From NCBI GenBank assembly GCA_013288205.1, contig JABDCH010000005.1, forward strand, positions 1 to 49,649: DNA of 49,649 bases, in the 5' to 3' direction. This document shows, one piece after another, positions 29,148-38,468 of this stretch. The position numbers were made by a program, and so were the translations under genes. A model generated the notes under the pieces. The model was not told the DNA's origin. It saw nothing but the letters and a program-made list of their open reading frames with translations, and did no database searches. The first letter of the stretch is position 1. Every line of letters starts with the position of its first letter. The stretch comes from Bacteroidota bacterium. Its GTDB lineage: Bacteria; Bacteroidota; Bacteroidia; JABEUT01.

Positions 29148-30653
29148 ATGAACGACGAGGAAAAATTTGATAAGATACTGCGCTTTAAACTGTCGGAAAG
29201 AGAGTACCCTTTTGACGAGTTAAATTGGGAGGAGGCCGAACGTTTAATCATACGCCAGGAAACAAAAAGAAAAGCTGTCCGCTTTTCGATAATTTTCTCC
29301 GCCGGTATTGTTGCCGGAGCACTTATCATGTTGCCATTTATCACAAACAATCGTAACGCATTATCTAACACTATTACAACCCATACAACTACTCTTCAAA
29401 ATTCTGTTGCCCAAAATAGCAGTTTGTCAAAAAGTTCATCAGCACAAACAAATTCATCTATTGGTAATACAACCGAAAAGGCTCCCCTGCCCGTGCAACC
29501 TGCTTTTGTCGAAAAGGATATCCGCACGGGCGTAGGGGGGAATTCCTCCCAACCATTGGCTACCGTTGCCAAAACATCTAAGCAACAAACTGCTTCATTG
29601 GTTGCTTATACGGATGCAAACAAGCAAAAACCAAGTTCCAGTACAGTAACCCAATATACAAGGGAAACACAAACAAATCAACCAACGGGATCCATTACGG
29701 CATCTGTTATAACGCCAAAAGAAGGCGAGGCTAACAGCAATAACAACTTAGCAGCCAATTTAGCCCCATCAGCAGATAATGCTGCTCCTGAAAATTCAGC
29801 GCCACCAAATACCTCCGAAAAACCGGGCGTTAATGCACCCATCAATACAGTTAAAAATTCCAACAATAACATTACCTCAAATACTTCCTCCGAATCGAAT
29901 AAAAATACTTCAGCCATAACTACCACTTCAATTAATAACCATATCGGCAAGAGCGACAGCATCAAGAATGAAGTGCTGCCCCCATTGCTCCCTGGAACAA
30001 CGCCTTATATCCACAGCGATTATTCAGCGAACGCATTTTCAATATACGCTGGAGGCGATTATTCACTTGGATGGAAAAATCAAGGTTCGTCTGAAAGCAA
30101 CAACGTTAAGCAAGCTATTGGAACGACACTGCTTGGAGGGATTTATTACACTCATTACTTTGGCAACATATCCGCCTCACTTGGCATAGGATATTCAGAA
30201 CTGACGGGGTTGAACAAAACCTATACCAGTAGCGTAACGCAATATGATTTCGGAGCTAATGAAATGGTAACAACCGTAACACCACAAACTGTTTATTATA
30301 TGGCATTCCCTTTAAAACTGCAATATGATATAGACAGTAAAGATATTGTAGGCATTAACTGCAATTACCTGATAATGCTTACCACATATAGCACCTTAGC
30401 GACATATCAGCAAACGTATTTTGGTCAAACTTCCATTTCCTCTCAAAAACAAAATGGCTTTACCCGGGGATTTTCGAATTCTGACTGGCAACTTGGATTA
30501 TCCTATACGAGGATGCTCACCGGCAGGCTTGGATTAAGCGCTGAATTTTATTACGACCTCGGCTATGTTGAAAATAACTCTATCTCCATCCTCACTCAAA
30601 ATACAAAGAACTCAGGCTTCAAGCTTGTTCTTTCTTATCAGTTAATACACTAA
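29148..30653 (+). CDS. Single-TM protein with N/S/T-rich linker and C-terminal outer-membrane beta-barrel; putative anti-sigma-like regulator
   Basis: N-terminal acidic cytoplasmic-like segment, TM FSIIFSAGIVAGALIMLPFI, roughly 200-aa N/S/T/P-rich linker, then alternating aromatic beta strands ending FKLVLSYQLIH. 8 bp after the sigma gene. Confidence 0.7.
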   Translation: MNDEEKFDKILRFKLSEREYPFDELNWEEAERLIIRQETKRKAVRFSIIFSAGIVAGALIMLPFITNNRNALSNTITTHTTTLQNSVAQNSSLSKSSSAQTNSSIGNTTEKAPLPVQPAFVEKDIRTGVGGNSSQPLATVAKTSKQQTASLVAYTDANKQKPSSSTVTQYTRETQTNQPTGSITASVITPKEGEANSNNNLAANLAPSADNAAPENSAPPNTSEKPGVNAPINTVKNSNNNITSNTSSESNKNTSAITTTSINNHIGKSDSIKNEVLPPLLPGTTPYIHSDYSANAFSIYAGGDYSLGWKNQGSSESNNVKQAIGTTLLGGIYYTHYFGNISASLGIGYSELTGLNKTYTSSVTQYDFGANEMVTTVTPQTVYYMAFPLKLQYDIDSKDIVGINCNYLIMLTTYSTLATYQQTYFGQTSISSQKQNGFTRGFSNSDWQLGLSYTRMLTGRLGLSAEFYYDLGYVENNSISILTQNTKNSGFKLVLSYQLIH

Positions 30654-30660
30654 ACAGTTC

Positions 30661-31854
30661 ATGAAAAAAGTCACACATATTGTATTATTTCCCCTTATTG
30701 CACTAATTTTTGTTACCTGCAAAAAGCAGGAATTGGCTCCAAGTACAGTAGAAAATCAACCTATCTTCTCGTTCTATGGAAACATGGGAGGAAACATTTT
30801 GAATGTACAAGCCGGTGTAAATAATTATTACATGTTTTCTTCTGATTCATTGATAAAGGATTCCAGTCAAGGCGGATATGTAGTTAATTCTTTTACAGGA
30901 ACCCTTCGAAATACATCGACTGCCAATAACAGTATCCAGATTACTATAAATGACGATAGTCCTGTATCCTCAAATAACCCATCCGATATTTCTAATTCCA
31001 TTATCAACGGCAATAGCTATTATTACAATACACCTAATGGAACCCGAATATGGGATTCGGTATATTTTACACCTAAGTTATATTTGGGAAAATCTTCTTC
31101 ATTTTCCTATAAGTTTGGAGACGGAACTACTGCTACTGCAACAAGTGTAGCCCCAATTGGCCATTTATATAAAAAATTGCAAGACTATCATACACAGATG
31201 CACGTTACTTTTGATAGCGGAACACCGGATACTATGACCATATCTAATTTTCTTCAGCTTACCAGTCAAAGTACCGCTCCACTTGAAGTAAATTCTGTTC
31301 GCACTTTCTTAATAGCAGACTATAGCTATAAACATGAAGTTTCTTTCTGGGCTTATGTAAGCGGGGGTACTTCGCCTTACACATACCAATGGAGTTTTGA
31401 TACCATACAACAATTCACATCGGGTAGTGCGATAAATACAATACATACATTTAGTACCGAACCTGCTGATAGTTTTCTGGTTACATTAAAGGTAACGGAC
31501 CACACAAAAAAAGACACCGCCTATTTTCAATACTACTACACAGATACGCTTTCTAGCAATAACTCTGCAGCGTATTCCATGGCTGTACATCCTGTCGCAA
31601 ATCCTTACGGGCTTTCTACCGTTACTGTTAACTACACAGATGCCCAGGGACACCAGTATACTTCGAAGAATTCATCGCAATCAAGAAATAGCACTTTCCA
31701 AGTTACTTCTGTTTCCAATTATCAGAATAATAAGGATAATAACCCTACAAAAATGCTGAAGGTATCCTTCAATTGCATGTTATATAATGCGGCTCTGCAC
31801 GACTCCATTACTGCTACCAATTGTACGGCAGTAATTGCTGTGGCATATCATTAA
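30661..31854 (+). CDS. PKD-domain-like putative lipoprotein
   Basis: N-terminal hydrophobic segment ending FVTCKKQE; PKD-like strands FSYKFGDGTTATATSVAPIGHLYKK, SFWAYVSGGTSPYTYQWSFD. Confidence 0.65.
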   Translation: MKKVTHIVLFPLIALIFVTCKKQELAPSTVENQPIFSFYGNMGGNILNVQAGVNNYYMFSSDSLIKDSSQGGYVVNSFTGTLRNTSTANNSIQITINDDSPVSSNNPSDISNSIINGNSYYYNTPNGTRIWDSVYFTPKLYLGKSSSFSYKFGDGTTATATSVAPIGHLYKKLQDYHTQMHVTFDSGTPDTMTISNFLQLTSQSTAPLEVNSVRTFLIADYSYKHEVSFWAYVSGGTSPYTYQWSFDTIQQFTSGSAINTIHTFSTEPADSFLVTLKVTDHTKKDTAYFQYYYTDTLSSNNSAAYSMAVHPVANPYGLSTVTVNYTDAQGHQYTSKNSSQSRNSTFQVTSVSNYQNNKDNNPTKMLKVSFNCMLYNAALHDSITATNCTAVIAVAYH

Positions 31855-31876
31855 TATCTATTCTATTATTTGAATC

Positions 31877-31908
31877 AAAAAGTCTGGTGAAATTATCCGG
31901 ACTTTTTT
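31877..31908 (+). terminator. Intrinsic terminator
   Basis: AAAAAGTCTGG - TGAAATTAT - CCGGACTTTTT(T): 11-bp stem with one G-U, ending in a T-run, 22 bp after the preceding stop. Confidence 0.85.
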
Positions 31909-31988
31909 ATTTTCATAAATTTGTCTTGATGTAAAGAGATACTGTAAACCATGAGGCTTCAACTATATCTAACCATTTATTTAACCTT

Positions 31989-33590
31989 ATGATAAAAAGA
32001 GCCATCCTCCTCCCCTGTCTTCTGTTTGTTTTATGTTCAACGTCATATATATCCTATGCACAAAACATAAATCTTTCTAATTCCCCTTATTGGGACGGGG
32101 AATGTTACCTCGCAGTAAATCCGCAAAATCCGAAACACCTGGTTTCTGCATGGATGTACTTTTCAACAACCAACCTGAAAAATGCCATAGCAACCCGTAG
32201 TTCCTTCGATGGTGGAAAAATATGGAGCAAATTGCAAATCCTGCCTCATGTATATTCCACTTTTACTTGTGCTGATCCGAGCATTTATTTTGGTAAAGAC
32301 AGTTGTGTTTATCTCGCTTATATCGATTTATCAGGTTTAAAAAGCAGCGATTCGGGATATGATATGGTAGCCCGTTCGGTGAATGGAGGGATAAACTGGA
32401 GAACACCGGTGAAGGCAATAGCATGGAATGCACAACCCAACTTACCCATTGACCGGCCCTGGATTGCTGCCGACCAAAGCAATGGCAAATATTCGGGACG
32501 TGTTTATCTTACCAGTCAGACTGCTTATTTTACACCGCAACCGCATCACCCCTGGTTTACATATTCATCAGATAGTGGAGCTACATGGGCTCCCGTCAAA
32601 CAGTTAGATGATAGCATACCATCAGGAGCCATAACAGACGCTACCGCCTTTATGACAGTTTCGTCAAGCGGAACATTATACTGCACTTATTTTTCATACT
32701 ACATTTCATATAGTGTCTATCCGCGGCTTGTTTTAGTGAAATCCTATAATGGCGGAAATAGTTTTATAACGCATGCGGCTATTAGTTTTACCGCAGCTGA
32801 TGAAGTGCCACAGGCTGATTCGCTTTTGAAAGATGGCAGGTGCCTTTCTTCCAACCCGGCGGATACAAATAATTTAATTACGATAGGTTGCTCGAATCAT
32901 TTTGGAGAACCAGATATTGTTTCCTATAATTCACACGACGGTGGAATGACATGGGGCGCACCGGTGCGTGTAAATGATGATTTGGTTGGAGCCTATGACA
33001 CCGCTCACGATTTAACCTGGGGCGGCTTTTCTGCTAATGGAAAATATGGAGTTGTATGGCGCGACAGGCGTCACACAGGTACCGGAGATACAGTGCCCTT
33101 TCAAATTTATGGCTCCACCTCTACCAATGGGGGAAAGAGTTTTACACCGAACTTTCTTATCAGTGATAGCATTTCACCCTTTATTGACCTGGAACGCGGC
33201 GATGATTTCCTGGGATGCGCGGTAACCGATTCGGCAGTATATGCCTTGTGGAGCGATATGCGCACCGGAAGAGAAAATACATTTTTCAATGCCACTCCAT
33301 CCGGCAAAATTCCGGCGGGAGTATTCTCGGTTTCGGACAATTCAACCATCAAGGTAGAAGCATACCCTAATCCGTTTCATAACGGAACGAACATTGTTGT
33401 GAATGCTACCGTACCACTGCAAAATTGCAAGCTCGAAATATTTGACATTACCGGGAAGAAAGAAGAAGAACTACAGATACCTGGTAATGGTTCGTATAAA
33501 CTCAACTTAAATTATCCTGCAGGTACCTATATCTGGTCGTTAATTGAAAATAACAACCCTGTAGCAAATGGAAAATGGGTTATTGAGTAG
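31989..33590 (+). CDS. BNR/Asp-box repeat (sialidase-like) protein with T9SS type A C-terminal sorting domain
   Basis: Signal peptide; Asp-box-like SSFDGGKIW, SVNGGINW, SSDSGATW, NSHDGGMTW, STNGGKSF; C-terminal VEAYPNPFHNGTNIVV...LEIFDITGKKEEELQI...AGTYIWSLI...WVIE. Confidence 0.88.
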   Translation: MIKRAILLPCLLFVLCSTSYISYAQNINLSNSPYWDGECYLAVNPQNPKHLVSAWMYFSTTNLKNAIATRSSFDGGKIWSKLQILPHVYSTFTCADPSIYFGKDSCVYLAYIDLSGLKSSDSGYDMVARSVNGGINWRTPVKAIAWNAQPNLPIDRPWIAADQSNGKYSGRVYLTSQTAYFTPQPHHPWFTYSSDSGATWAPVKQLDDSIPSGAITDATAFMTVSSSGTLYCTYFSYYISYSVYPRLVLVKSYNGGNSFITHAAISFTAADEVPQADSLLKDGRCLSSNPADTNNLITIGCSNHFGEPDIVSYNSHDGGMTWGAPVRVNDDLVGAYDTAHDLTWGGFSANGKYGVVWRDRRHTGTGDTVPFQIYGSTSTNGGKSFTPNFLISDSISPFIDLERGDDFLGCAVTDSAVYALWSDMRTGRENTFFNATPSGKIPAGVFSVSDNSTIKVEAYPNPFHNGTNIVVNATVPLQNCKLEIFDITGKKEEELQIPGNGSYKLNLNYPAGTYIWSLIENNNPVANGKWVIE

Positions 33591-33595
33591 GCAAA

Positions 33596-35416
33596 TCAAT
33601 TTACCGGAGGCGCATCGTCTTTCACCAACTGCCGATACCTGTCGCGGGTTTGTTCTACATAAAAACTGCCCGGATATTTTAAAATAAGTTGCTTATAAAG
33701 TTCGGCTGCCTTCTTCTCATCGTGGAGCTTGGTATCTTCCAATTTTGCCGAGAGATACAACGCTTTATCGGGCAGCATCCCGGCAGGATATGTATTCTGT
33801 TCTTCTGTATAAAAATCTAATGCTTTCTGGTAATCGCCTTTTTTTTCAGCCACACCGGCGCGCATCAGCAACACTTCTTCTTTCAATGTAGTGGTTCCGC
33901 TAATATTGTAAACAGAATCGAGCAAAGCAGAAACGCTGTCTTCATAATTCTGAAAATCTAACAACTGCACATGGGCAAAAAGCAATAAAGCACGTTGCAT
34001 AACAGAGTCCTGCATATTATCGGAAATCACTAACGATAGCGCCATTGCATCGTTTGCAATAAGCTTATCCGTAGCTGCACGTAAAATTTTCAGTTCTGCT
34101 TCCGCCCATTTAAAGTTTCCTGTGTAGTAATAGATAGTCGCATTTTTAAACTTCGCTTCATCACCAATAGGTTCTTCTTTAAAATCATTTTCCACTTTGC
34201 TATAAAGCAATGAGGCCTCCCAGGTTTGTCCTGAGGCGAGCATTAGGTCAGCAAGCTCCATCCTGCAACCCGCTTGTGACTGTGGCGAAATACCCGGCAT
34301 ATTAACTGCCTCCTGCATAATGGCAATGGCACCCGAATCGTGATGGAGGTAAAAACCCTGCAAATGCGCCAATCTCTGCATCAGGCCAATACTGCCTGTT
34401 GTTCCAACCTCATTCAATTCTGCTTTAAACTTGCTCTCAAGCGATATTAATTCATCATGGGAATATGTTCCTCCTTCTACTAGTTTTTGATACATCACAC
34501 TTAGCTGCTCTATTTTCGCCTCGGTATAATTATCACCTTTGGGGCCTTTATCTATTATATATTGGTATGCTTGTATGGCGGGATCGTAAGCGTCTGCATT
34601 CACGCAGGTAGCCGCAAAAGCCATTAATCTCACTCCTCCTTCGTTCTGTCTCCTGTCAAGAGCCTTTACCTGCACCAGTGCATCGTTATAATCTTTTACT
34701 TGTATAAATATCCATATCAATAATTCAGGATAGACTTCTTTATCGGGATATCGCTGAATATATTTTAACAGCTCTGTTCTTATAATATTATTCTGTGTAT
34801 TGTCCACATAGTTGCCTACACTAAGCTGCAAAGCCTCTTGAACATACGGTAAATAGTTGGGGGCCATTGAAAGCATTTCCAAATAGGCATCAATCATGGC
34901 GTTGGTATTGCCCTGCGCCTTATATACTGCTCCTATCTCCGCAACAAAAGGATATGAATCACCCAACAAGTTTTTGCCTTGTTTATAGGTTTCAAGAGCA
35001 TACTCGTATTCCTTTACGGTTAAAAAATAATTACCCAGGTTGCGTATCTCATCCAGGTCGGGCGCCAGTTTATGTATAGCCTTGTTAAATGCATCTTTAG
35101 CCTGTTTATCATCACCATCGAACTTATATACCATACCTAAATCGGCATACAGCGTAACCTTGGCAGGGTCTTCTTTTATTTCCTTCTTTACAACTTTTTC
35201 AGCCTCATTGTAGTCTTTAGTCTGCACAAGGCAATCGAGATAATTATGGTAATTTACGGGAGAGGGATTCTTTGGGAATACCTTTGCATAATAAACAATA
35301 GCCCTGTCATATTGCTTATTCTGGTAGTATTGGTTGGCAAGCTGTTCATCCGTACTCTGTGAATAAGCCTGTCCGAAGAAGCATAGTAGCAGCCAACATA
35401 AAATAAGCCTCTTCAT
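33596..35416 (-). CDS. Tetratricopeptide repeat protein with signal peptide
   Basis: Signal peptide MKRLILCWLLLCFFGQAYSQ; repeated TPR-like helices (QYDRAIVYYAKVFPKNP, GDYQKALDFYTEEQNTYP, AAELYKQLILKYPGS). Confidence 0.85.
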   Translation of the reverse strand: MKRLILCWLLLCFFGQAYSQSTDEQLANQYYQNKQYDRAIVYYAKVFPKNPSPVNYHNYLDCLVQTKDYNEAEKVVKKEIKEDPAKVTLYADLGMVYKFDGDDKQAKDAFNKAIHKLAPDLDEIRNLGNYFLTVKEYEYALETYKQGKNLLGDSYPFVAEIGAVYKAQGNTNAMIDAYLEMLSMAPNYLPYVQEALQLSVGNYVDNTQNNIIRTELLKYIQRYPDKEVYPELLIWIFIQVKDYNDALVQVKALDRRQNEGGVRLMAFAATCVNADAYDPAIQAYQYIIDKGPKGDNYTEAKIEQLSVMYQKLVEGGTYSHDELISLESKFKAELNEVGTTGSIGLMQRLAHLQGFYLHHDSGAIAIMQEAVNMPGISPQSQAGCRMELADLMLASGQTWEASLLYSKVENDFKEEPIGDEAKFKNATIYYYTGNFKWAEAELKILRAATDKLIANDAMALSLVISDNMQDSVMQRALLLFAHVQLLDFQNYEDSVSALLDSVYNISGTTTLKEEVLLMRAGVAEKKGDYQKALDFYTEEQNTYPAGMLPDKALYLSAKLEDTKLHDEKKAAELYKQLILKYPGSFYVEQTRDRYRQLVKDDAPPVN

Positions 35417-35434
35417 CGTGTTATGAAAGAAAAA

Positions 35435-35998
35435 TTAAAACTTCTTATGCTCTTGCAGCAAGTTCATCAGTGAATCAGTTTTGGGCAAAAGAATTGTATA
35501 AATAGCTGTTTGCTTACTCACATCATTTATTGAAATATCAGCTACCTCTATTAACTCAGAGGCTCTCTTCGTTTCAAATGAAACATAAAAAGCAGCACTG
35601 TCAGCTTTGATGGAATTATGTTGTAAATCATGAGAAAGGCGGGTTATTTGTTGCTGCGATTTTTCAAGTTCACGAATTAGCGGACCTCTTTTCCCGGCTG
35701 CCGTTAATAAGGACCAGCGAACCATATTAAAATTACGGAAAATATCAGTAGCTACGGAACTCATGCTATCTACTTTAGCCATCTTTATCAATTCATCGTC
35801 CTTCTCCACCTGGTGGGCATAATTAGAAATTTTAACTGAATCCATCGTCTTTACAGCCGAGTCAGCCTTCGCAACAAAAACCAGCATACTGTCGAGCATC
35901 CGGGTTTCTTTCACATACTTATTCCCCCAAGTGCATGAAGTAGTTTGGAACCCGATAAAAAGAACAAATAATACTAATGCGAACGAAGTGTGTTTCAT
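35435..35998 (-). CDS. Hypothetical lipoprotein, helical
   Basis: MKHTSFALVLFVLFIGFQTTSCTWGNKY lipoprotein-like signal; helical remainder; 18 bp from the TPR gene. Confidence 0.6.
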   Translation of the reverse strand: MKHTSFALVLFVLFIGFQTTSCTWGNKYVKETRMLDSMLVFVAKADSAVKTMDSVKISNYAHQVEKDDELIKMAKVDSMSSVATDIFRNFNMVRWSLLTAAGKRGPLIRELEKSQQQITRLSHDLQHNSIKADSAAFYVSFETKRASELIEVADISINDVSKQTAIYTILLPKTDSLMNLLQEHKKF

Positions 35999-36006
35999 AA
36001 ATAATT

Positions 36007-38088
36007 TTAGTAGGATAAAAGTTTTTCAATAGCAGCGGAAACCTTGTCGGCATTAGGCAGCATGGTAAACTCCAAAATAGAATTGAGTGGAACTGCCGGC
36101 ATATTTTCTGAACCGATAACCGTAACAGGAGCATCTAAATATTCAAAACAGTTTTGCTGGATGCGCGATGCAACCGATTGTGCAAAGCTATTATTCACCG
36201 GTTCTTCTGTCACCACCAAACAACGGCTGTGCTTCTGGACTGATGCATAAATCATTTCTTCATCAAGGGGAAACAGGGTGCGTAAATCAATTATTTCAAT
36301 CTTGCCAGGAAATTTTTTAGCAGCATTTTTAGCCCAATAAACTCCCATGCCGTATGTAATGACCGATAATGTATTATTACCCGGCTCCACACTTTGAACC
36401 ATCCTGCCTTTGCCAAACGGAATAATATAATCGGCATTAGGTTCTATGGTTTTAGCATCTTCCGTTCCTTTAATCTTCGACCAGTAGAGCCCTTTATGTT
36501 CCAGCATTACAACCGGGTTCGGATCATAATAGGCTGCTTTCAGCAAGCCCTTCAAATCAGCCCCGGTGGATGGATATGCAATTTTTATTCCGCGAATATT
36601 AGTCAATATAGATTCAACGCTTGAGGAGTGATAAGGTCCCCCGCTTCCGTATGCACCTATGGGAACTCTTACAATACAACTCACGGGCCATTTCCCATTC
36701 GTTAAATAACAGGAACGGCTTACTTCGGTAAAAAGCTGGTTTAGCCCGGGCCATATATAATCGGCAAATTGTATTTCCACAATGGGCTTGCAACCCGTAG
36801 CAGACATTCCCACTGTGCTGCCCACTATAAATGCTTCCTGTATGGGAGTATTAAATACCCTGTCATCGCCAAATTTTTGGGCCAATGTAGCTGCCTCTCT
36901 GAATACTCCACCTAATCGTCCTCCTACATCCTGCCCGTAAAACAAACATTCAGGATGTTTCTCCATTAGTTCCTGTATGGCAAAAAGAGCACAGTCTACC
37001 ATCACCTTCTTCTCTCTTCCTTCCGGTTCACGTATTCCTTTTTCTTCGGTAACTGGAGTAGGAGCAAAATCGTGTTTAAAAAGATCTTCGGGCAATGGAT
37101 CCTTAGCTTGTAATGCCTTTTCGTAATCCGCAGCTACCACAGCCGCTTCCTTTTCTTCTATTTGTTTGATCTTATCAGATGTGAATCCGGCAATTATCAG
37201 TTGGCTTCTAAGTCTTGGAAAGGGGTCGCGTTTGGCTGCTTCTTCCAAATCAGCCCGGTACCATTCTTTCCTTACACCGGAAGTATGATGGTTAAGTAAC
37301 GGAACCTTGGCATGCACCAAAAAAGGTCTGCGTTCTTCGCGGATAGTATGAATAACATCCCTCAATACCTGGAAGCTGCGCATAAAATCTGTACCATCAA
37401 TGCTTCGGGTTTCCAGTCCTTTGAATCCGCGGGCATATTCAACGGCATCCATGGCCCTTGTTTCTTTTCCGGTAGCGGAAATGTCCCAATCGTTATCCTG
37501 CACCAGGTAAAGAATAGGCAGCTTTTTAAGCACCGCCATCTGGAATGCTTCAGCTACTTCTCCCTCTGTAATCGAACCATCACCCAGCGAACAAACCACT
37601 ACTGGTTTTCCGTCAGCGTAGTTCGGTAATAACCCTTGCCTTTCCTGGTATTGTATACCCATTGCGATACCCGTTGTAGGTATGGCCTGCATACCCGTAG
37701 CCGATGACTGGTGGGGTATTTTAGGCATATTGTCTCTTCTCAGGCTGGGGTGGGAATAATAAGTCCTTCCTCCTGAAAAAGGATCGTCGGCTTTTGCCAT
37801 CAGTTGCAACATAAGCTCGTAAGGTGTTATACCTATGGAAAGCAGAATGCTATCATCACGATAATACGCACTTAAATAATCCTGGGGTTTAAGTTGCATT
37901 CCGAGGGCAATTTGCACCGCCTCGTGCCCCCTGGAAGTAGCATGAACATATTTACTGGTTATAGCAGCATTTTTCTCATATAATTCTGTCATGGCTTTGG
38001 CACAGCACATCAGTTCAAATGCCCTGATAACAGAGTTTACAGGTACAGAGCCAATCGATTCGGTTTTGGCAGTCATAGTTGTCGGCAT
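36007..38088 (-). CDS. Alpha-ketoacid dehydrogenase E1 component, fused alpha-beta subunits
   Basis: E1-alpha TPP motif VVCSLGDGSITEGEVAEAFQMAVLKKLPILYLVQDN; E1-beta FYGQDVGGRLGGVFREA, PIQEAFIVGSTVGMSATGCKPIVEIQFADYIWPGLNQL. Confidence 0.93.
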   Translation of the reverse strand: MPTTMTAKTESIGSVPVNSVIRAFELMCCAKAMTELYEKNAAITSKYVHATSRGHEAVQIALGMQLKPQDYLSAYYRDDSILLSIGITPYELMLQLMAKADDPFSGGRTYYSHPSLRRDNMPKIPHQSSATGMQAIPTTGIAMGIQYQERQGLLPNYADGKPVVVCSLGDGSITEGEVAEAFQMAVLKKLPILYLVQDNDWDISATGKETRAMDAVEYARGFKGLETRSIDGTDFMRSFQVLRDVIHTIREERRPFLVHAKVPLLNHHTSGVRKEWYRADLEEAAKRDPFPRLRSQLIIAGFTSDKIKQIEEKEAAVVAADYEKALQAKDPLPEDLFKHDFAPTPVTEEKGIREPEGREKKVMVDCALFAIQELMEKHPECLFYGQDVGGRLGGVFREAATLAQKFGDDRVFNTPIQEAFIVGSTVGMSATGCKPIVEIQFADYIWPGLNQLFTEVSRSCYLTNGKWPVSCIVRVPIGAYGSGGPYHSSSVESILTNIRGIKIAYPSTGADLKGLLKAAYYDPNPVVMLEHKGLYWSKIKGTEDAKTIEPNADYIIPFGKGRMVQSVEPGNNTLSVITYGMGVYWAKNAAKKFPGKIEIIDLRTLFPLDEEMIYASVQKHSRCLVVTEEPVNNSFAQSVASRIQQNCFEYLDAPVTVIGSENMPAVPLNSILEFTMLPNADKVSAAIEKLLSY

Positions 38089-38108
38089 ATCCGCTTGTCG
38101 TTAAAGCG

Positions 38109-38116
38109 CAAATGTA
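38109..38116 (-). promoter_or_regulatory. Candidate -7 element (TACATTTG) for the fused E1 gene
   Basis: Reverse complement of CAAATGTA matches TAnnTTTG; 21 nt upstream of the start codon. Confidence 0.4.
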
Positions 38117-38137
38117 GTAATTAGTTGTAAGTATTAT

Positions 38138-38156
38138 GGAGTAAGGTTTTTACTCC
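38138..38156. promoter_or_regulatory. Dyad GGAGTAA-N5-TTACTCC upstream of the E1 gene (candidate operator)
   Basis: Perfect 7-bp inverted repeat, about 21 bp upstream of the candidate -7 element at 38109-38116. Confidence 0.45.
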
Positions 38157-38425
38157 TTTTCAAAATTATTCGCATCCTTAGTTTCTCCATGTTTGGCAGA
38201 TAGAGAGGGAAGAGGGTAAGCATATTATATTTTTTCCTTTACATGCAACATAATGGGCTTAACCATTTCAAATATAGGCTGTTGGCAAGTAAATTTAAAT
38301 TTTACTGCAAGTAATTGGGCAGGGCATCGTCTAATTAGCCATTAACCTCTAAGCATAAGATTATTAAAATGTTATGGTTTGGTATCTGAGAGTCCTGTCA
38401 GGTCTGTTATTTTTTGTAAATATGC

Positions 38426-38433
38426 TACCTTTG
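38426..38433 (+). promoter_or_regulatory. Candidate -7 element (TACCTTTG) for the efflux operon
   Basis: TAnnTTTG match 36 nt upstream of ATG 38469. Confidence 0.45.
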
Positions 38434-38468
38434 GCGCAAGTTCCCGGACTGATATTTCATAATAACAC

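Noticed and set aside
29678-29965. 95-aa antisense hydrophobic ORF within the linker of the TM-barrel protein
   Set aside because: Reverse complement of an N/S/T-rich stretch gives L/V/E-rich translation; compositional artefact.
38261-38330. AGTAAATTTAAATTTTACT and GCAAGTAA repeats in the E1-TolC intergenic region
   Set aside because: AT-rich, short and imperfect; not clearly beyond background, so not listed as a separate feature.
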